Below are positions 40,362 through 49,487 of a DNA stretch of 64,000 bases, in pieces (the first letter of the stretch is position 1; the number at the start of each line of letters is the position of its first letter). The notes under the pieces were generated by a model. It saw only the letters and a program-made list of their open reading frames with translations. It did not search any database and was not told the origin of the DNA. The DNA is from RGIG3002 sp964449325. GTDB lineage: Bacteria; Bacillota; Clostridia; Lachnospirales; Lachnospiraceae. The stretch is taken from positions 45,344 to 109,343 of the forward strand of contig CAYUYJ010000009.1 of assembly GCA_964449325.1 (NCBI GenBank), read 5' to 3'. Position numbers and translations under genes: made by a program.

Positions 40362-41027
40362 CTATCCAATCTGTGCGTTTTCGGCACGGCGTCTGCGTAC
40401 ACTAAACAGGACATCGTAGTGATAAACTAACAGATACATTACAAGTGCCATAATCATTCCGGTTATTACATCAAAAACGGAATGCTGCTTAATAAACATC
40501 GTTGACAAAATAATGGATATACAAAGAATCAATGAACCGATGCGTATTCCCTTTTTGTTTTCCAAACGACTGCTTTTCATAATGGCAAAATGGGCGCCAA
40601 GTGAATTATACACATGAATACTTGGCCAAAGGTTTGTAGAAGTATCGGTTGCCCAGAGCCCTTCTACCATGTGAGTGAATATATTGTCTCTCGGCATCTG
40701 TGTAAGACGTAAATCATGACCATTCGGAAACAAAGTGGAAATAATTAAAAATATGGTCATACCTGTAAATAAGAAAGTACAAGTTTTGTAGTAATCGTCC
40801 TTATTGGTAAAGAAAAAGAACATTACTGTTACAGCCACATAGCCAAACCAGAGAAAATACGGGATGACAAACAATTCACAAAACGGAATATAGTCATCGA
40901 GAAAAGTATGGATTACAGTATAGTTCTTGGTAACCGTTTTTTCCAGATGTGCAAACCATGCCAGATAAATCACACCATAAATCAGTAACGGTATAATGTG
41001 TTTATACTTCAGATAAAAATTTTTCAT
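40362..41027 (-). CDS. PAP2-superfamily membrane phosphatase
   Basis: A 221-residue membrane protein with six hydrophobic segments. The PAP2 active site is present in parts: LWPSIHVYNSLGAHFA (the PSxH motif) and FIKQHSVFDVITG (the H/D motif); the first motif (KxxxxxxRP) is not clear, being replaced by HDLRLTQMPRDN. This fits the inositolphosphotransferase/PAP2_3-like group rather than classical phosphatidate phosphatases. I chose the ATG at 41027 (MKNFYLKYK), behind AGGGGAACG. It stands alone and converges on trmO. Confidence 0.82.
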   Translation of the reverse strand: MKNFYLKYKHIIPLLIYGVIYLAWFAHLEKTVTKNYTVIHTFLDDYIPFCELFVIPYFLWFGYVAVTVMFFFFTNKDDYYKTCTFLFTGMTIFLIISTLFPNGHDLRLTQMPRDNIFTHMVEGLWATDTSTNLWPSIHVYNSLGAHFAIMKSSRLENKKGIRIGSLILCISIILSTMFIKQHSVFDVITGMIMALVMYLLVYHYDVLFSVRRRRAENAQIG

Positions 41028-41178
41028 ATCAATCGTTCCCCTAACTGCTTTTGCAAGCAAAACCATTCATTTACATTTACTAGCGCTATTTTAGCAGTCT
41101 TTTTTAGGAACGTCAATCAGAGAAAAGCCTTAAAATGCGGAATTAAGAAAAACGTAAGAAAGTTTTAAGAGATGTACT

Positions 41179-41206
41179 TTGCTTTTCCACTGCGCTGTGC
41201 TATAAT
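41179..41206 (+). promoter_or_regulatory. Promoter of glyA
   Basis: TTGCTT (41179-41184), 16 bases and a perfect TATAAT (41201-41206), ending 46 bases before the start codon. Confidence 0.65.
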
Positions 41207-41252
41207 CAACAACAAATACTTTTTGTTGTTATAGAGCAGAATGGAGGAAAAA

Positions 41253-42491
41253 ATGTATTCTTTAGACGAAGTAAGAAACGTTGACCCTGAGATTGCGGAG
41301 GCAATTGTAAAGGAACAGGAAAGACAGAACAGCCATATTGAGCTGATTGCTTCTGAAAACTGGGTAAGCAAGGCAGTTATGGCGGCAATGGGAAGCCCGC
41401 TTACAAACAAATACGCAGAAGGATATCCTGGAAAGAGATATTATGGCGGATGTGAGTGTGTGGATGAAGTAGAAAATCTTGCAATTGAAAGAGCAAAAGA
41501 ACTTTTCGGTTGCGATTATGCCAATGTACAGCCTCATTCCGGAGCACAGGCTAATCTGGCAGTACAGTTTGCGGTATGTATGCCCGGCGATACGATTATG
41601 GGAATGAATTTGGACCACGGCGGACATTTGACACACGGAAGCCCGGTAAATATTTCCGGTAAATACTTTAAAATCGTACCTTACGGTGTAAATGATGAAG
41701 GCTTTATTGACTATGACGAACTCAGAAGAATTGCGGTGGAAGCAAAACCGAAGATGATTATTGCCGGTGCTTCTGCTTATGCCAGAACAATAGATTTCAA
41801 AAAATTCAGAGAGGTTGCTGATGAAGTAGGTGCTGTCCTTATGGTGGATATGGCACATATTGCCGGTCTTGTGGCAGCAGGACTTCATCCGAGTCCGTTC
41901 CCCTATGCGGATGTGGTTACAACAACAACCCACAAAACGTTAAGAGGACCGAGAGGCGGTATGATTCTTGCAAACAAGGAAGCTGCTGAAAAATACAATT
42001 TCAATAAGGCAATTTTCCCGGGAATTCAGGGTGGTCCGCTGATGCATGTGATTGCAGCAAAGGCTGTCTGCTTTAAGGAGGCTTTAAGTGATGAGTTTAA
42101 GGCTTACCAGAAGGGTATTATGGATAATGCACAGGCACTGTGCAAAGGATTACAGGAAAGAGGAATTAAAATCGTTTCCGACGGAACCGATAATCATTTG
42201 ATGTTAGTTGACCTGACAACTTACGGTCTTACCGGAAAGGCAGTAGAAAAACTGTTGGATCAGGCACATATTACCTGTAACAAAAATACGATTCCGAACG
42301 ATCCCCAGTCACCGTTTGTCACAAGCGGTATCAGACTCGGAACCCCTGCCGTAACAAGCCGAGGAATGAATACTGAGGATATGGACAAGATTGCGGAAGC
42401 AATTGCTATGGTAATTAAAGGCGGAGAGGATAAAATTCCTGAGGCACGCGCTATCGTGCAGAGCCTGACGGATAAATATCCTTTGGTTTAA
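41253..42491 (+). CDS. glyA: Serine hydroxymethyltransferase
   Basis: A 412-residue PLP enzyme that converts serine and tetrahydrofolate to glycine and methylene-tetrahydrofolate. Diagnostic stretches: IELIASENWVSKAVM, GYPGKRYYGGCECVDEVE, MNLDHGGHLTHGSP, DMAHIAGLVAAG and VTTTTHKTLRGPRGG with the PLP lysine K228. I chose ATG 41253 because an in-frame ATG at 41241 overlaps the ribosome site GGAGG (41243-41247). The length is normal. The MATE gene starts one base after its stop. Confidence 0.96.
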   Translation: MYSLDEVRNVDPEIAEAIVKEQERQNSHIELIASENWVSKAVMAAMGSPLTNKYAEGYPGKRYYGGCECVDEVENLAIERAKELFGCDYANVQPHSGAQANLAVQFAVCMPGDTIMGMNLDHGGHLTHGSPVNISGKYFKIVPYGVNDEGFIDYDELRRIAVEAKPKMIIAGASAYARTIDFKKFREVADEVGAVLMVDMAHIAGLVAAGLHPSPFPYADVVTTTTHKTLRGPRGGMILANKEAAEKYNFNKAIFPGIQGGPLMHVIAAKAVCFKEALSDEFKAYQKGIMDNAQALCKGLQERGIKIVSDGTDNHLMLVDLTTYGLTGKAVEKLLDQAHITCNKNTIPNDPQSPFVTSGIRLGTPAVTSRGMNTEDMDKIAEAIAMVIKGGEDKIPEARAIVQSLTDKYPLV

Positions 42492-42492
42492 A

Positions 42493-43893
42493 ATGCAACA
42501 GGATAAAAACTTTCTGGGAACAGAGCCGGTTGGCAAGTTACTTGTCAAACTGGCTCTGCCTGCGATTACGGCACAAATTATTAATCTTCTCTATAATATG
42601 GTGGACCGGATTTACATCGGTCATATGCCGGAGGAAGGTGCCCTTGCCCTGACCGGAGTCGGAGTATGTATGCCGGTCATTATGATTGTTTCTGCATTTG
42701 CGGCATTAGTCAGTATGGGTGGTGCGCCAAAGGCTTCTATTTATATGGGGAAGGGAGAATATGATGAGGCAGAAAGAGTGCTGGGAAACTGCTTTGCGTT
42801 GCAACTTGTAATTTCAGCGGTTTTGACTACCGTACTGCTTCTGTGGAACCGACAGTTTTTGATGGCATTTGGGGCAAGTGAAAATACGATTTATTATGCC
42901 AATTCTTACATGAAGGTTTATGCTCTGGGCACAGTATTTGTACAGCTTACCCTTGGAATGAATGCATTTATTACGGCACAGGGCTTTGCAAAAACAAGTA
43001 TGGTCTCTGTTGTGATTGGAGCGGTGTGCAACATTATTTTAGACCCTGTTTTTATCTATGGAATGGATATGGGGGTACAGGGAGCCGCTCTGGCAACCAT
43101 AATTTCACAGGCAATTTCAACAGTGTGGGTATTGTCCTTTTTAATTGGAAAGAAAACACTTTTAAAAATAAGGAGAAAATATTTCCGCTTGGAAGCCGGT
43201 GTGGTATTTCCTTGTATGGCACTGGGGCTTGCTCCTTTTATTATGCAGGCTAGTGAAAGCGTAATTATGGTATGCTTCAATTCCTCACTTTTGAAATACG
43301 GTGGGGATTTGGCAGTCGGTGCTATGACAATTCTCACAAGCGTGATGCAGTTTTCCATGCTCCCCGTACAGGGATTCGGGCAGGGGGCACAGCCGATTAT
43401 CAGTTATAATTTCGGAGCATCAAAGGAAGATCGTGTCAGGAAAACGTATAAACTGCTTTTGCTTTCTAATCTGACATTTACTCTGACTTTGTGGGTATTG
43501 GTCATGTTGTTTCCGCAACTGTTTGTGAAAATGTTTACGCCTGATAAAGAACTGATTTCATTCGGGAAATGGGCACTGCGTATTTATATGGCAGGCATGG
43601 GAATTTTCGGTGCTCAGATGGCATGTCAGACTACTTTTGTTGCTTTGGGAAATGCCAAGGCATCCATTTTGGTAGCTGTGACAAGGAAATTTTTCCTGCT
43701 GCTTCCTCTTATTTACATTATGCCACTATTGTTTGCAGATAAGACGATGGCAGTGTATCTGGCAGAGCCGGTGGCTGACGTGCTTGCCGTGACTTTTACG
43801 GTCTGCCTGTTCCGGGGACAGTTTAAGAAAGCATTACAGACTATGAGGGAAGGAAAGACGGACGAAAAAGAAGGAACGGAGAGTCGATCGTAA
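42493..43893 (+). CDS. MATE-family multidrug/Na+ efflux transporter
   Basis: A 466-residue, 12-segment antiporter. The N-terminus GTEPVGKLLVKLALPAITAQ and the segments NMVDRIYIG, VQLTLGMNAFITAQGFAKTSM and VQGFGQGAQPIISYNFGA show the MATE (DinF/NorM/MepA) pattern with internal two-fold repeat. It uses a Na+ or H+ gradient to export cationic compounds. It has no ribosome site of its own and begins one base after glyA stops, so it should be translated by coupling to glyA. An odd pairing, since the two have no functional link. Confidence 0.9.
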   Translation: MQQDKNFLGTEPVGKLLVKLALPAITAQIINLLYNMVDRIYIGHMPEEGALALTGVGVCMPVIMIVSAFAALVSMGGAPKASIYMGKGEYDEAERVLGNCFALQLVISAVLTTVLLLWNRQFLMAFGASENTIYYANSYMKVYALGTVFVQLTLGMNAFITAQGFAKTSMVSVVIGAVCNIILDPVFIYGMDMGVQGAALATIISQAISTVWVLSFLIGKKTLLKIRRKYFRLEAGVVFPCMALGLAPFIMQASESVIMVCFNSSLLKYGGDLAVGAMTILTSVMQFSMLPVQGFGQGAQPIISYNFGASKEDRVRKTYKLLLLSNLTFTLTLWVLVMLFPQLFVKMFTPDKELISFGKWALRIYMAGMGIFGAQMACQTTFVALGNAKASILVAVTRKFFLLLPLIYIMPLLFADKTMAVYLAEPVADVLAVTFTVCLFRGQFKKALQTMREGKTDEKEGTESRS

Positions 43894-43928
43894 AAAACAA
43901 CGGAAAAGAGCATCTGTAGAAATTTGAA

Positions 43929-43969
43929 AAGGGACGTGTGAAAACAAAATATGAATTCATACGTCCCTT
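43929..43969 (-). terminator. Terminator between the MATE and rfbD genes
   Basis: AAGGGACGT (43929-43937) and ACGTCCCTT (43961-43969) form a perfect 9-bp stem that extends inward with TGTGAA/TTCATA. On the minus strand the stem is followed by TTTC, so it mainly serves rfbD; it may also stop the glyA-MATE message. Confidence 0.65.
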
Positions 43970-44010
43970 AAAAAACGGAGTTTACATGATTGTGATTGTC
44001 TGCAGGTGTC

Positions 44011-44856
44011 TTAAATAAGCGTTTTCATATATTCTACAATCGCATCATGCCAGTCGGCAAACCGAAAATCCGTGGTCAGTTTTAACATATAATTTTCCAA
44101 AACCGAATAAGCCGGGCGTGGAGCCGGGGCACCGAATTCTTCAGTAGAAATATGTTTAACCTGTGTTGTTTTTCCGGCAAGACGGAATATTTCTTCCGCA
44201 AATTCTGCCCAGTTACAACTTCCTTCGCAAGTACCGTGGAACAAACCGTAATTTTCGGTAGGGAGAAGATAACAGATTGCCTTCGCAAGTTCGTCCGCAC
44301 TGGTGGGGGTGCCGTACTGGTCGCCTACAACCGTAACCATATCTCTGTCTTCAGAAAGACGCAGCATGGTTTTTACAAAATTCTTTCCTTCACCATAGAG
44401 CCATGCAGTACGGATAATAAAATAATGATTTGTAAATTCCTTTACAAAATTTTCTCCGGCAAGCTTTGTTGCACCGTACATTCCCTGCGGATTGGTTTTG
44501 TCAAATTCGGTCAAAGGTTTGTTACCGAATCCGTCAAATACATAATCGGTAGAAACCTGAACAAGCTTTGCTTTTGTTTCTGTAGCTGCGATACTTAAGT
44601 TCCTCGGACCGATAGCATTGATACGGTATGCTTTGTCGGCTTCCGTTTCGCAGGCATCTACACCGGTATGTGCGGCACAATTGATGATGGCATAAGGCTG
44701 CACCTTACGGGCAAGGCTTAAAACATCATCAATATTTGTAATATCTAACTCTGCCACATCGGTGTTGACGAGTTCATATTCGGTATTTCCTGCGAGCCGT
44801 TTATTTATAGCACGTCCTAACTGACCATTACAGCCGGTTACAATGATTGGTTTCAT
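44011..44856 (-). CDS. rfbD: dTDP-4-dehydrorhamnose reductase
   Basis: A 281-residue short-chain-type NAD(P)H reductase of the RmlD family. It has the Rossmann motif VTGCNGQLGRAINK, then NCAAHTGVDACETEADKAYRIN, STDYVFDG and the catalytic YGATKLAGE (Y-x3-K), and FIIRTAWLYGEGKNFVKTML. It makes dTDP-L-rhamnose from the 4-keto precursor, for cell-surface polymers. The other rml genes are not in the window, so the pathway must be completed elsewhere. Ribosome site GGAGG lies before the ATG on the minus strand. Confidence 0.94.
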   Translation of the reverse strand: MKPIIVTGCNGQLGRAINKRLAGNTEYELVNTDVAELDITNIDDVLSLARKVQPYAIINCAAHTGVDACETEADKAYRINAIGPRNLSIAATETKAKLVQVSTDYVFDGFGNKPLTEFDKTNPQGMYGATKLAGENFVKEFTNHYFIIRTAWLYGEGKNFVKTMLRLSEDRDMVTVVGDQYGTPTSADELAKAICYLLPTENYGLFHGTCEGSCNWAEFAEEIFRLAGKTTQVKHISTEEFGAPAPRPAYSVLENYMLKLTTDFRFADWHDAIVEYMKTLI

Positions 44857-45067
44857 AAAAAGTCCTCCAAATATTTATAATAAATCACATAACTCTATCA
44901 TACATCCTAATTCCAATTATTGCAAATATGTGACATAAATAAGACAGAAAAATTACAAAAATTAATGACTTGTCTGTATGTCTATGCTATAATCTAGATT
45001 AGTTTGGGATATTTTATGGAAAGTATGCTGATTTATAGAAATTTTATACGAAAGTGAGGAAATAGGA

Positions 45068-46216
45068 GTGAAAAAAAGGACCGTACTCTTACGGAAAATA
45101 TTTATTTCTGTTACAATAGTTTCCGCTCTGTTTTTATCCGGTTGCGGTAATAAAGATAAAAACAATGCGGATACGCCGGATTCTGTTGCAGAGCCGATTG
45201 AACAGACAGCACCGGAAACAGGGAGTACCGAAAACGTGGTAACCGATGACGAAAATCCGCCTGCGGAAGGCATGGTACGAAGCAGACTGACAAATGAATG
45301 GGTGGATGAGGCACTTGCAGACAAGCGGCCGATTGCAGTTATGACACCAAATGAAATCAGCGCAGTTCCGCATTACGGCTTAAGTCAGGCAGATGTTTTG
45401 TATGAATGTAACGTAGAAGGTGATATGACCCGTCTTATGGGAATTTATGAAGATTGGGAGAATCTGGAAAAAATCGGTAATGTGCGCAGTGCAAGAGATT
45501 ATTATATTTATTGGTCTTTTGAATGGGATTCTATTCTGTGCCATTATGGCGGACCGTTTTATATTGATGAGGTTATCAGCAGAGATACGACAGACAATAT
45601 CAACGGAACCGTGGCGGCATCGGGCGTTTATTTCAGGTCTTCTGACAGAAGTGCACCGCATAATGCTTATATTTCTGCAGAGGGAATTAATCAGGCGATA
45701 GAACAGTATGGGTATTCCAAGGAATACCGGGGGATGACGGATGAAAATCATTTTCAGTTTACAAATGCTTCCCATCCGAATACTTTAGCTGACTATGAAG
45801 ATGCGGTAAATGCTTCTTTCATTGATATGTCGGAATGTTATCCGATGACGAAATGTTACTTTAAATATAATGAAGAAGACGGAAACTATTATCGGTATCA
45901 GCAGCTTGCAGGAGGTGAGGACGGACCTCATGTAGATGCTTCCAATAATGAGCAGTTGAAGTTTAAAAATGTAATTGTGCAAAATACCTACTATGAGACA
46001 AGAGATGAAAAGGGATATCTTGCATTTAAGTGTATTGATAATACGCGGGACGGATGGTTCTTTACACAGGGGAAAGGAATTCATGTAAACTGGGTGAAGG
46101 AAAGCGATTATGGGGCAACGAGGTATTATGACGATAATGGCAACGAAATCATCCTAAATACCGGAAAGACCATGATTCTTATCGTAGAAGAAGGAGATAA
46201 TTTCCGGTACGAATAA
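45068..46216 (+). CDS. DUF3048-containing lipoprotein (YerB-like)
   Basis: A 382-residue lipoprotein. The signal peptide ends with LFLSGC, lipidated at C26. A linker rich in E, P and T (about 27-70) leads to the two-part DUF3048 domain: RPIAVMTPNEISAVPHYGLSQADVLYE, RLMGIYEDWENLEKIGNVRSARDYY, FYIDEVISRD and the C-terminal KGIHVNWVKES and ILNTGKTMILIVEE. YerB-like proteins are surface proteins of unknown biochemical role, often near cell-wall or germination genes. It starts with GTG, behind GAGGAAA, and ends in a strong terminator. Confidence 0.9.
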   Translation: MKKRTVLLRKIFISVTIVSALFLSGCGNKDKNNADTPDSVAEPIEQTAPETGSTENVVTDDENPPAEGMVRSRLTNEWVDEALADKRPIAVMTPNEISAVPHYGLSQADVLYECNVEGDMTRLMGIYEDWENLEKIGNVRSARDYYIYWSFEWDSILCHYGGPFYIDEVISRDTTDNINGTVAASGVYFRSSDRSAPHNAYISAEGINQAIEQYGYSKEYRGMTDENHFQFTNASHPNTLADYEDAVNASFIDMSECYPMTKCYFKYNEEDGNYYRYQQLAGGEDGPHVDASNNEQLKFKNVIVQNTYYETRDEKGYLAFKCIDNTRDGWFFTQGKGIHVNWVKESDYGATRYYDDNGNEIILNTGKTMILIVEEGDNFRYE

Positions 46217-46231
46217 AATTGTGAAGAGAGG

Positions 46232-46264
46232 ACAGACAGGACGGTGGTTCTGTCTGTTTTTTTG
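46232..46264 (+). terminator. Terminator of the DUF3048 gene
   Basis: ACAGACAG (46232-46239) and CTGTCTGT (46250-46257) form a perfect 8-bp stem followed by seven Ts. Confidence 0.9.
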
Positions 46265-46324
46265 ATAAAGAGCAAATTTGAATAGAGAAGATCTGAATAG
46301 GGTTGAATAGATTGAAAAAAGCGG

Positions 46325-46353
46325 TTGCCTTTCGTGGAGTAGTGTGTTAGAAT
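46325..46353 (+). promoter_or_regulatory. Promoter of the threonine/aspartate operon
   Basis: TTGCCT (46325-46330), 17 bases and TAGAAT (46348-46353). Three copies of TGAATAG lie upstream at 46279, 46294 and 46304. The gap from 46265 to 46455 holds no gene, and I see no leader peptide or riboswitch. Confidence 0.6.
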
Positions 46354-46455
46354 ATCTTTCGGTGACATACAAGTGTCCGTTTAAGAAAAACAGTAAAAAA
46401 CGAGTGTCCGTGAGGCGGATACACAGAGCAGCAAAAAGAAAGGGCATAACAGAAT

Positions 46456-46899
46456 ATGGGAGAGTCTACGGGATATTTTGTTGTAAAGCAAAAAGCGGTG
46501 CCGGAAGTGCTGTTAAAGGTTGTGGAGGCAAAAAGGCTTTTGGAATCGGAAAAAGTTATGACGATACAGGAAGCCGTGGATAAAGTAGGAATCAGCAGGA
46601 GTTCGTTCTATAAATATAAGGATGATATCTTTCAATTTCATGATAATTCGCAGGGAACAACGCTTACGCTTACCTTTCAGATGGATGATGAGCCGGGGCT
46701 TTTGTCTGATGTGTTGAAAATTATTGCTGACTTTGGAGCGAATATTTTAACGATTCATCAGAGTATTCCGATTAACGGAATTGCATCATTGAGTTTAAGT
46801 GTGCAGGTACTGCCGACTACGGGAGATATTTCCAGAATGCTTGATACAATGGAACAGCAAAGAGGCGTGCACTATGTAAAGATTATTGCAAAGGAATAG
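46456..46899 (+). CDS. pheB: ACT-domain protein PheB (UPF0735)
   Basis: A 147-residue protein: an N-terminal HTH-like part (MTIQEAVDKVGISRSSFYKYKD, residues 36-57) followed by an ACT domain (about 68-147; LTFQMDDEPGLLSDVLKIIADFGANIL). The UPF0735 ACT proteins often precede homoserine dehydrogenase in clostridia, as here, and are thought to sense amino acids; the older name PheB rests on a proposed phenylalanine role. It is the first gene of a hom-apgM-lysC operon. Ribosome site AAAGGG lies before the ATG. Confidence 0.88.
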   Translation: MGESTGYFVVKQKAVPEVLLKVVEAKRLLESEKVMTIQEAVDKVGISRSSFYKYKDDIFQFHDNSQGTTLTLTFQMDDEPGLLSDVLKIIADFGANILTIHQSIPINGIASLSLSVQVLPTTGDISRMLDTMEQQRGVHYVKIIAKE

Positions 46900-46959
46900 T
46901 AGGAAAAGAAAAGGCGAAAGCTATTTTCAGATAGAGAAAAAGAAGAGGAGTCAGGGATT

Positions 46960-48174
46960 ATGATTAACGTAGCAGTATTTGGTTATGGAACAGTTGGAAG
47001 CGGTGTAGTGGAAGTCATCGAAAAAAACAAAGACATGATTAACAAAAAAGCAGGAGAGGAATTGAACGTAAAATATGTTCTTGACCTAAGAGATTTTCCG
47101 GGAGAGCCGATTCAGGAAAAAATCGTACATGATGTCAATGTGATTTTAGACGACCCGGAGGTGGCAATTATTTGCGAAACGATGGGGGGAATCAAGCCCG
47201 CATACGATTTTACAAAGCAGGCACTTTTAAAGGGAAAGAGTGTTTGTACCTCTAATAAAGAGCTGGTTGCTAACCACGGACCGGAACTTTTGCGTATTGC
47301 AAGGGAAAACAAATGTAACTATTTATTTGAAGCAAGTGTAGGCGGCGGTATTCCGATTATTCGTCCTTTAAATTATTCCCTGACAGCAGAAAAAATAGAG
47401 GGAATTACCGGTATTTTGAATGGTACGACAAATTATATTTTAACGAAGATGGATAAAGAAGGCGCAGATTTTGAAACCGTGCTGAAGGAAGCACAGGAAA
47501 AAGGCTATGCGGAGAGAAATCCGGAAGCAGATGTGGAAGGCTATGATGCCTGCCGCAAAATTGCGATTCTTTCTTCTCTTATGTGCCTGAAAAATGTAAA
47601 ATATGAAGATATTTATACAGAAGGAATTACAAAAATTACTGCAGCGGACTTCCTTTATGCAAAAGAAATGGATATGTCCATTAAACTGCTTGCCATGAGT
47701 AAGGAACAGGGTGATGAATATTTTGCCATGGTAGCTCCGTTTTTGATTTCCAGAGAGCATCCGCTTTACAGTGTAAATGATGTATTTAATGCTGTTTTTG
47801 TGCATGGAAATATGTTGGGAGATTCTATGTATTACGGGCGAGGTGCAGGAAAGCTTCCGACTGCAAGTGCGGTAGTTTCTGATGTGGTAGACTGTGCAAG
47901 ACATATCGGAAAGACAATTATGTGCTTCTGGGAGGATGAGGATGTGAAGCTCGCCGGCATTGATCATGTAAGCCGTAAGTTCTTTATCCGAGTAGACAGT
48001 ACAAAAGCAGATGAAGCAAAGGTAAAAGAAATATTCGGTGACGGAAAAGTAGTGAAAGTTTCGTCCTTGCAGAATGAATTCGGTTTTGTGACAGAGGTTA
48101 TGACAGAGAAAGCGTTTAAAGATAAAGCAGAAAAACTGGGAGCAATGATTTCCAGAATCCGTATTGAGGAATAG
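46960..48174 (+). CDS. hom: Homoserine dehydrogenase
   Basis: A 404-residue NAD(P)H enzyme that reduces aspartate semialdehyde to homoserine for threonine and methionine synthesis. It has the nucleotide motif FGYGTVGSGVVEV, the active region EASVGGGIPIIRPLNYSLTA, GILNGTTNYILTKM and NPEADVEGYDACRKIAILSSL with catalytic lysine. A C-terminal ACT domain (about 320-404) probably gives threonine feedback. It starts behind AAGAGGAG, 60 bases after pheB. Confidence 0.95.
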   Translation: MINVAVFGYGTVGSGVVEVIEKNKDMINKKAGEELNVKYVLDLRDFPGEPIQEKIVHDVNVILDDPEVAIICETMGGIKPAYDFTKQALLKGKSVCTSNKELVANHGPELLRIARENKCNYLFEASVGGGIPIIRPLNYSLTAEKIEGITGILNGTTNYILTKMDKEGADFETVLKEAQEKGYAERNPEADVEGYDACRKIAILSSLMCLKNVKYEDIYTEGITKITAADFLYAKEMDMSIKLLAMSKEQGDEYFAMVAPFLISREHPLYSVNDVFNAVFVHGNMLGDSMYYGRGAGKLPTASAVVSDVVDCARHIGKTIMCFWEDEDVKLAGIDHVSRKFFIRVDSTKADEAKVKEIFGDGKVVKVSSLQNEFGFVTEVMTEKAFKDKAEKLGAMISRIRIEE

Positions 48175-48199
48175 GGAAATACAGAAAGGAAGCAATACC

Positions 48200-49402
48200 A
48201 TGAAATATGTAGTAGTTTTGGGAGACGGAATGGCAGATGAGCCCATTGAGGCACTTTCCGGCAAGACTCCCTTGGAATATGCAAAAACGCCGGCAATGGA
48301 TGTACTTAGCAAAAAGTCCGAGATAGGAATGGTACATACCATTCCCGATGGCATGAAGCCGGGGTCTGATACGGCGAACCTGTCCGTTTTGGGTTATGAC
48401 CCGAAAAAATATTATTCCGGGCGTTCACCTTTGGAAGCTTTGAGTATCGGAGTACCTATGAAGGACACGGATATTGCACTTCGTTGTAATATCGTAACAC
48501 TTTCCGAGGAAGATGTACCGTTTGAGGAAAGAACGATTATCGACCACAGCTCAAGTGAAATCAGTACGGAAGACTGTGCCGTATTGCTGGATGCCGTAAG
48601 AAAAGAATTGGAGACGGATACCTATAAATTTTATGTAGGTACCAGCTACCGTCACTGTCTGATTTGGGATAAGGGTGAAGTTGTGGAACTGACACAACCT
48701 CATGACGTTCTTGGGCAGGTTATTGGTCAGTATTTGCCGGAAGACAAGGCGTTGTATGAGATGATGAAAAAGAGCTATGACATTCTGGTAAATCACCCTA
48801 TTAATATAGAAAGAAAGAAACAAGGTTTAAATCCGGCAAACTGCTGCTGGTTCTGGGGAGCAGGCACAAAACCGATGCTTTCCTCTTTTGAAGAAAAGAC
48901 CGGTAAAAAAGGTATGATGATTTCTGCCGTAGACTTGTTAAAAGGAATTGCGGTAGGTGCCGGTATGGGTGTGGCAATCGTGGAAGGTGCAAATGGTGGC
49001 CTGCATACCAACTATGAAGGAAAAACACAGGCAGCGGTAAAGGCTCTTACCGAAGATGGTTATGATTTTGCTTATATCCATGTGGAAGCACCGGATGAGA
49101 TGGGACACCAGGGCAGCGTGGAGAAAAAGGTACAGGCGATTGAATATCTGGACAGCCGTGTCATTGGCCCGTTGGTGGAGGAATTGAAGGCAAAAAATGT
49201 AGATTTCAGACTTTTAGTACTGCCGGATCATCCCACACCGATTCGTGTCAGAACCCATACGGCAGACAATGTGCCGTATATGCTCTATGACAGTACCGCA
49301 GAAGAGAGCCATTCATGGAATTACAATGAAAAAGAAGGAAGAGAAAGCGGGAACTACAAAGCCAAGGGGCATGAAATGATAGATTATCTTTTTTCCAGAT
49401 AG
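48200..49402 (+). CDS. apgM: Cofactor-independent phosphoglycerate mutase, archaeal type
   Basis: A 400-residue alkaline-phosphatase-superfamily enzyme. The start KYVVVLGDGMADEPIEAL holds the first metal site, GSDTANLSVLGYDPKKYYSGR the catalytic serine loop, and FAYIHVEAPDEMGHQGSVEKK with LVLPDHPTPIRVRTHT the further metal ligands (all in parts). Such ApgM proteins occur beside hom and lysC in clostridia; a role as homoserine kinase substitute or in amino-acid flux has been discussed, since no thrB is seen here. I chose ATG 48200, behind AAAGGAAG. Confidence 0.88.
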   Translation: MKYVVVLGDGMADEPIEALSGKTPLEYAKTPAMDVLSKKSEIGMVHTIPDGMKPGSDTANLSVLGYDPKKYYSGRSPLEALSIGVPMKDTDIALRCNIVTLSEEDVPFEERTIIDHSSSEISTEDCAVLLDAVRKELETDTYKFYVGTSYRHCLIWDKGEVVELTQPHDVLGQVIGQYLPEDKALYEMMKKSYDILVNHPINIERKKQGLNPANCCWFWGAGTKPMLSSFEEKTGKKGMMISAVDLLKGIAVGAGMGVAIVEGANGGLHTNYEGKTQAAVKALTEDGYDFAYIHVEAPDEMGHQGSVEKKVQAIEYLDSRVIGPLVEELKAKNVDFRLLVLPDHPTPIRVRTHTADNVPYMLYDSTAEESHSWNYNEKEGRESGNYKAKGHEMIDYLFSR

Positions 49403-49487
49403 AGTCAGAAAAGAAGTAACAAGAGAGCAGAATATTTCTGTAAATATATTTAGATGTAGAAAGATTTAAAACTGAGGGTAAAATGTT

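Noticed and set aside
41262..41933. 223-codon minus-strand frame across glyA
   Set aside because: Antisense shadow of serine hydroxymethyltransferase with no motifs and no ribosome site.
47440..48354. 304-codon open frame on the minus strand across hom and the start of apgM
   Set aside because: It is fully antisense to two certain genes, has no family motif and is rich in Ser, Phe and His, as expected for a shadow frame.
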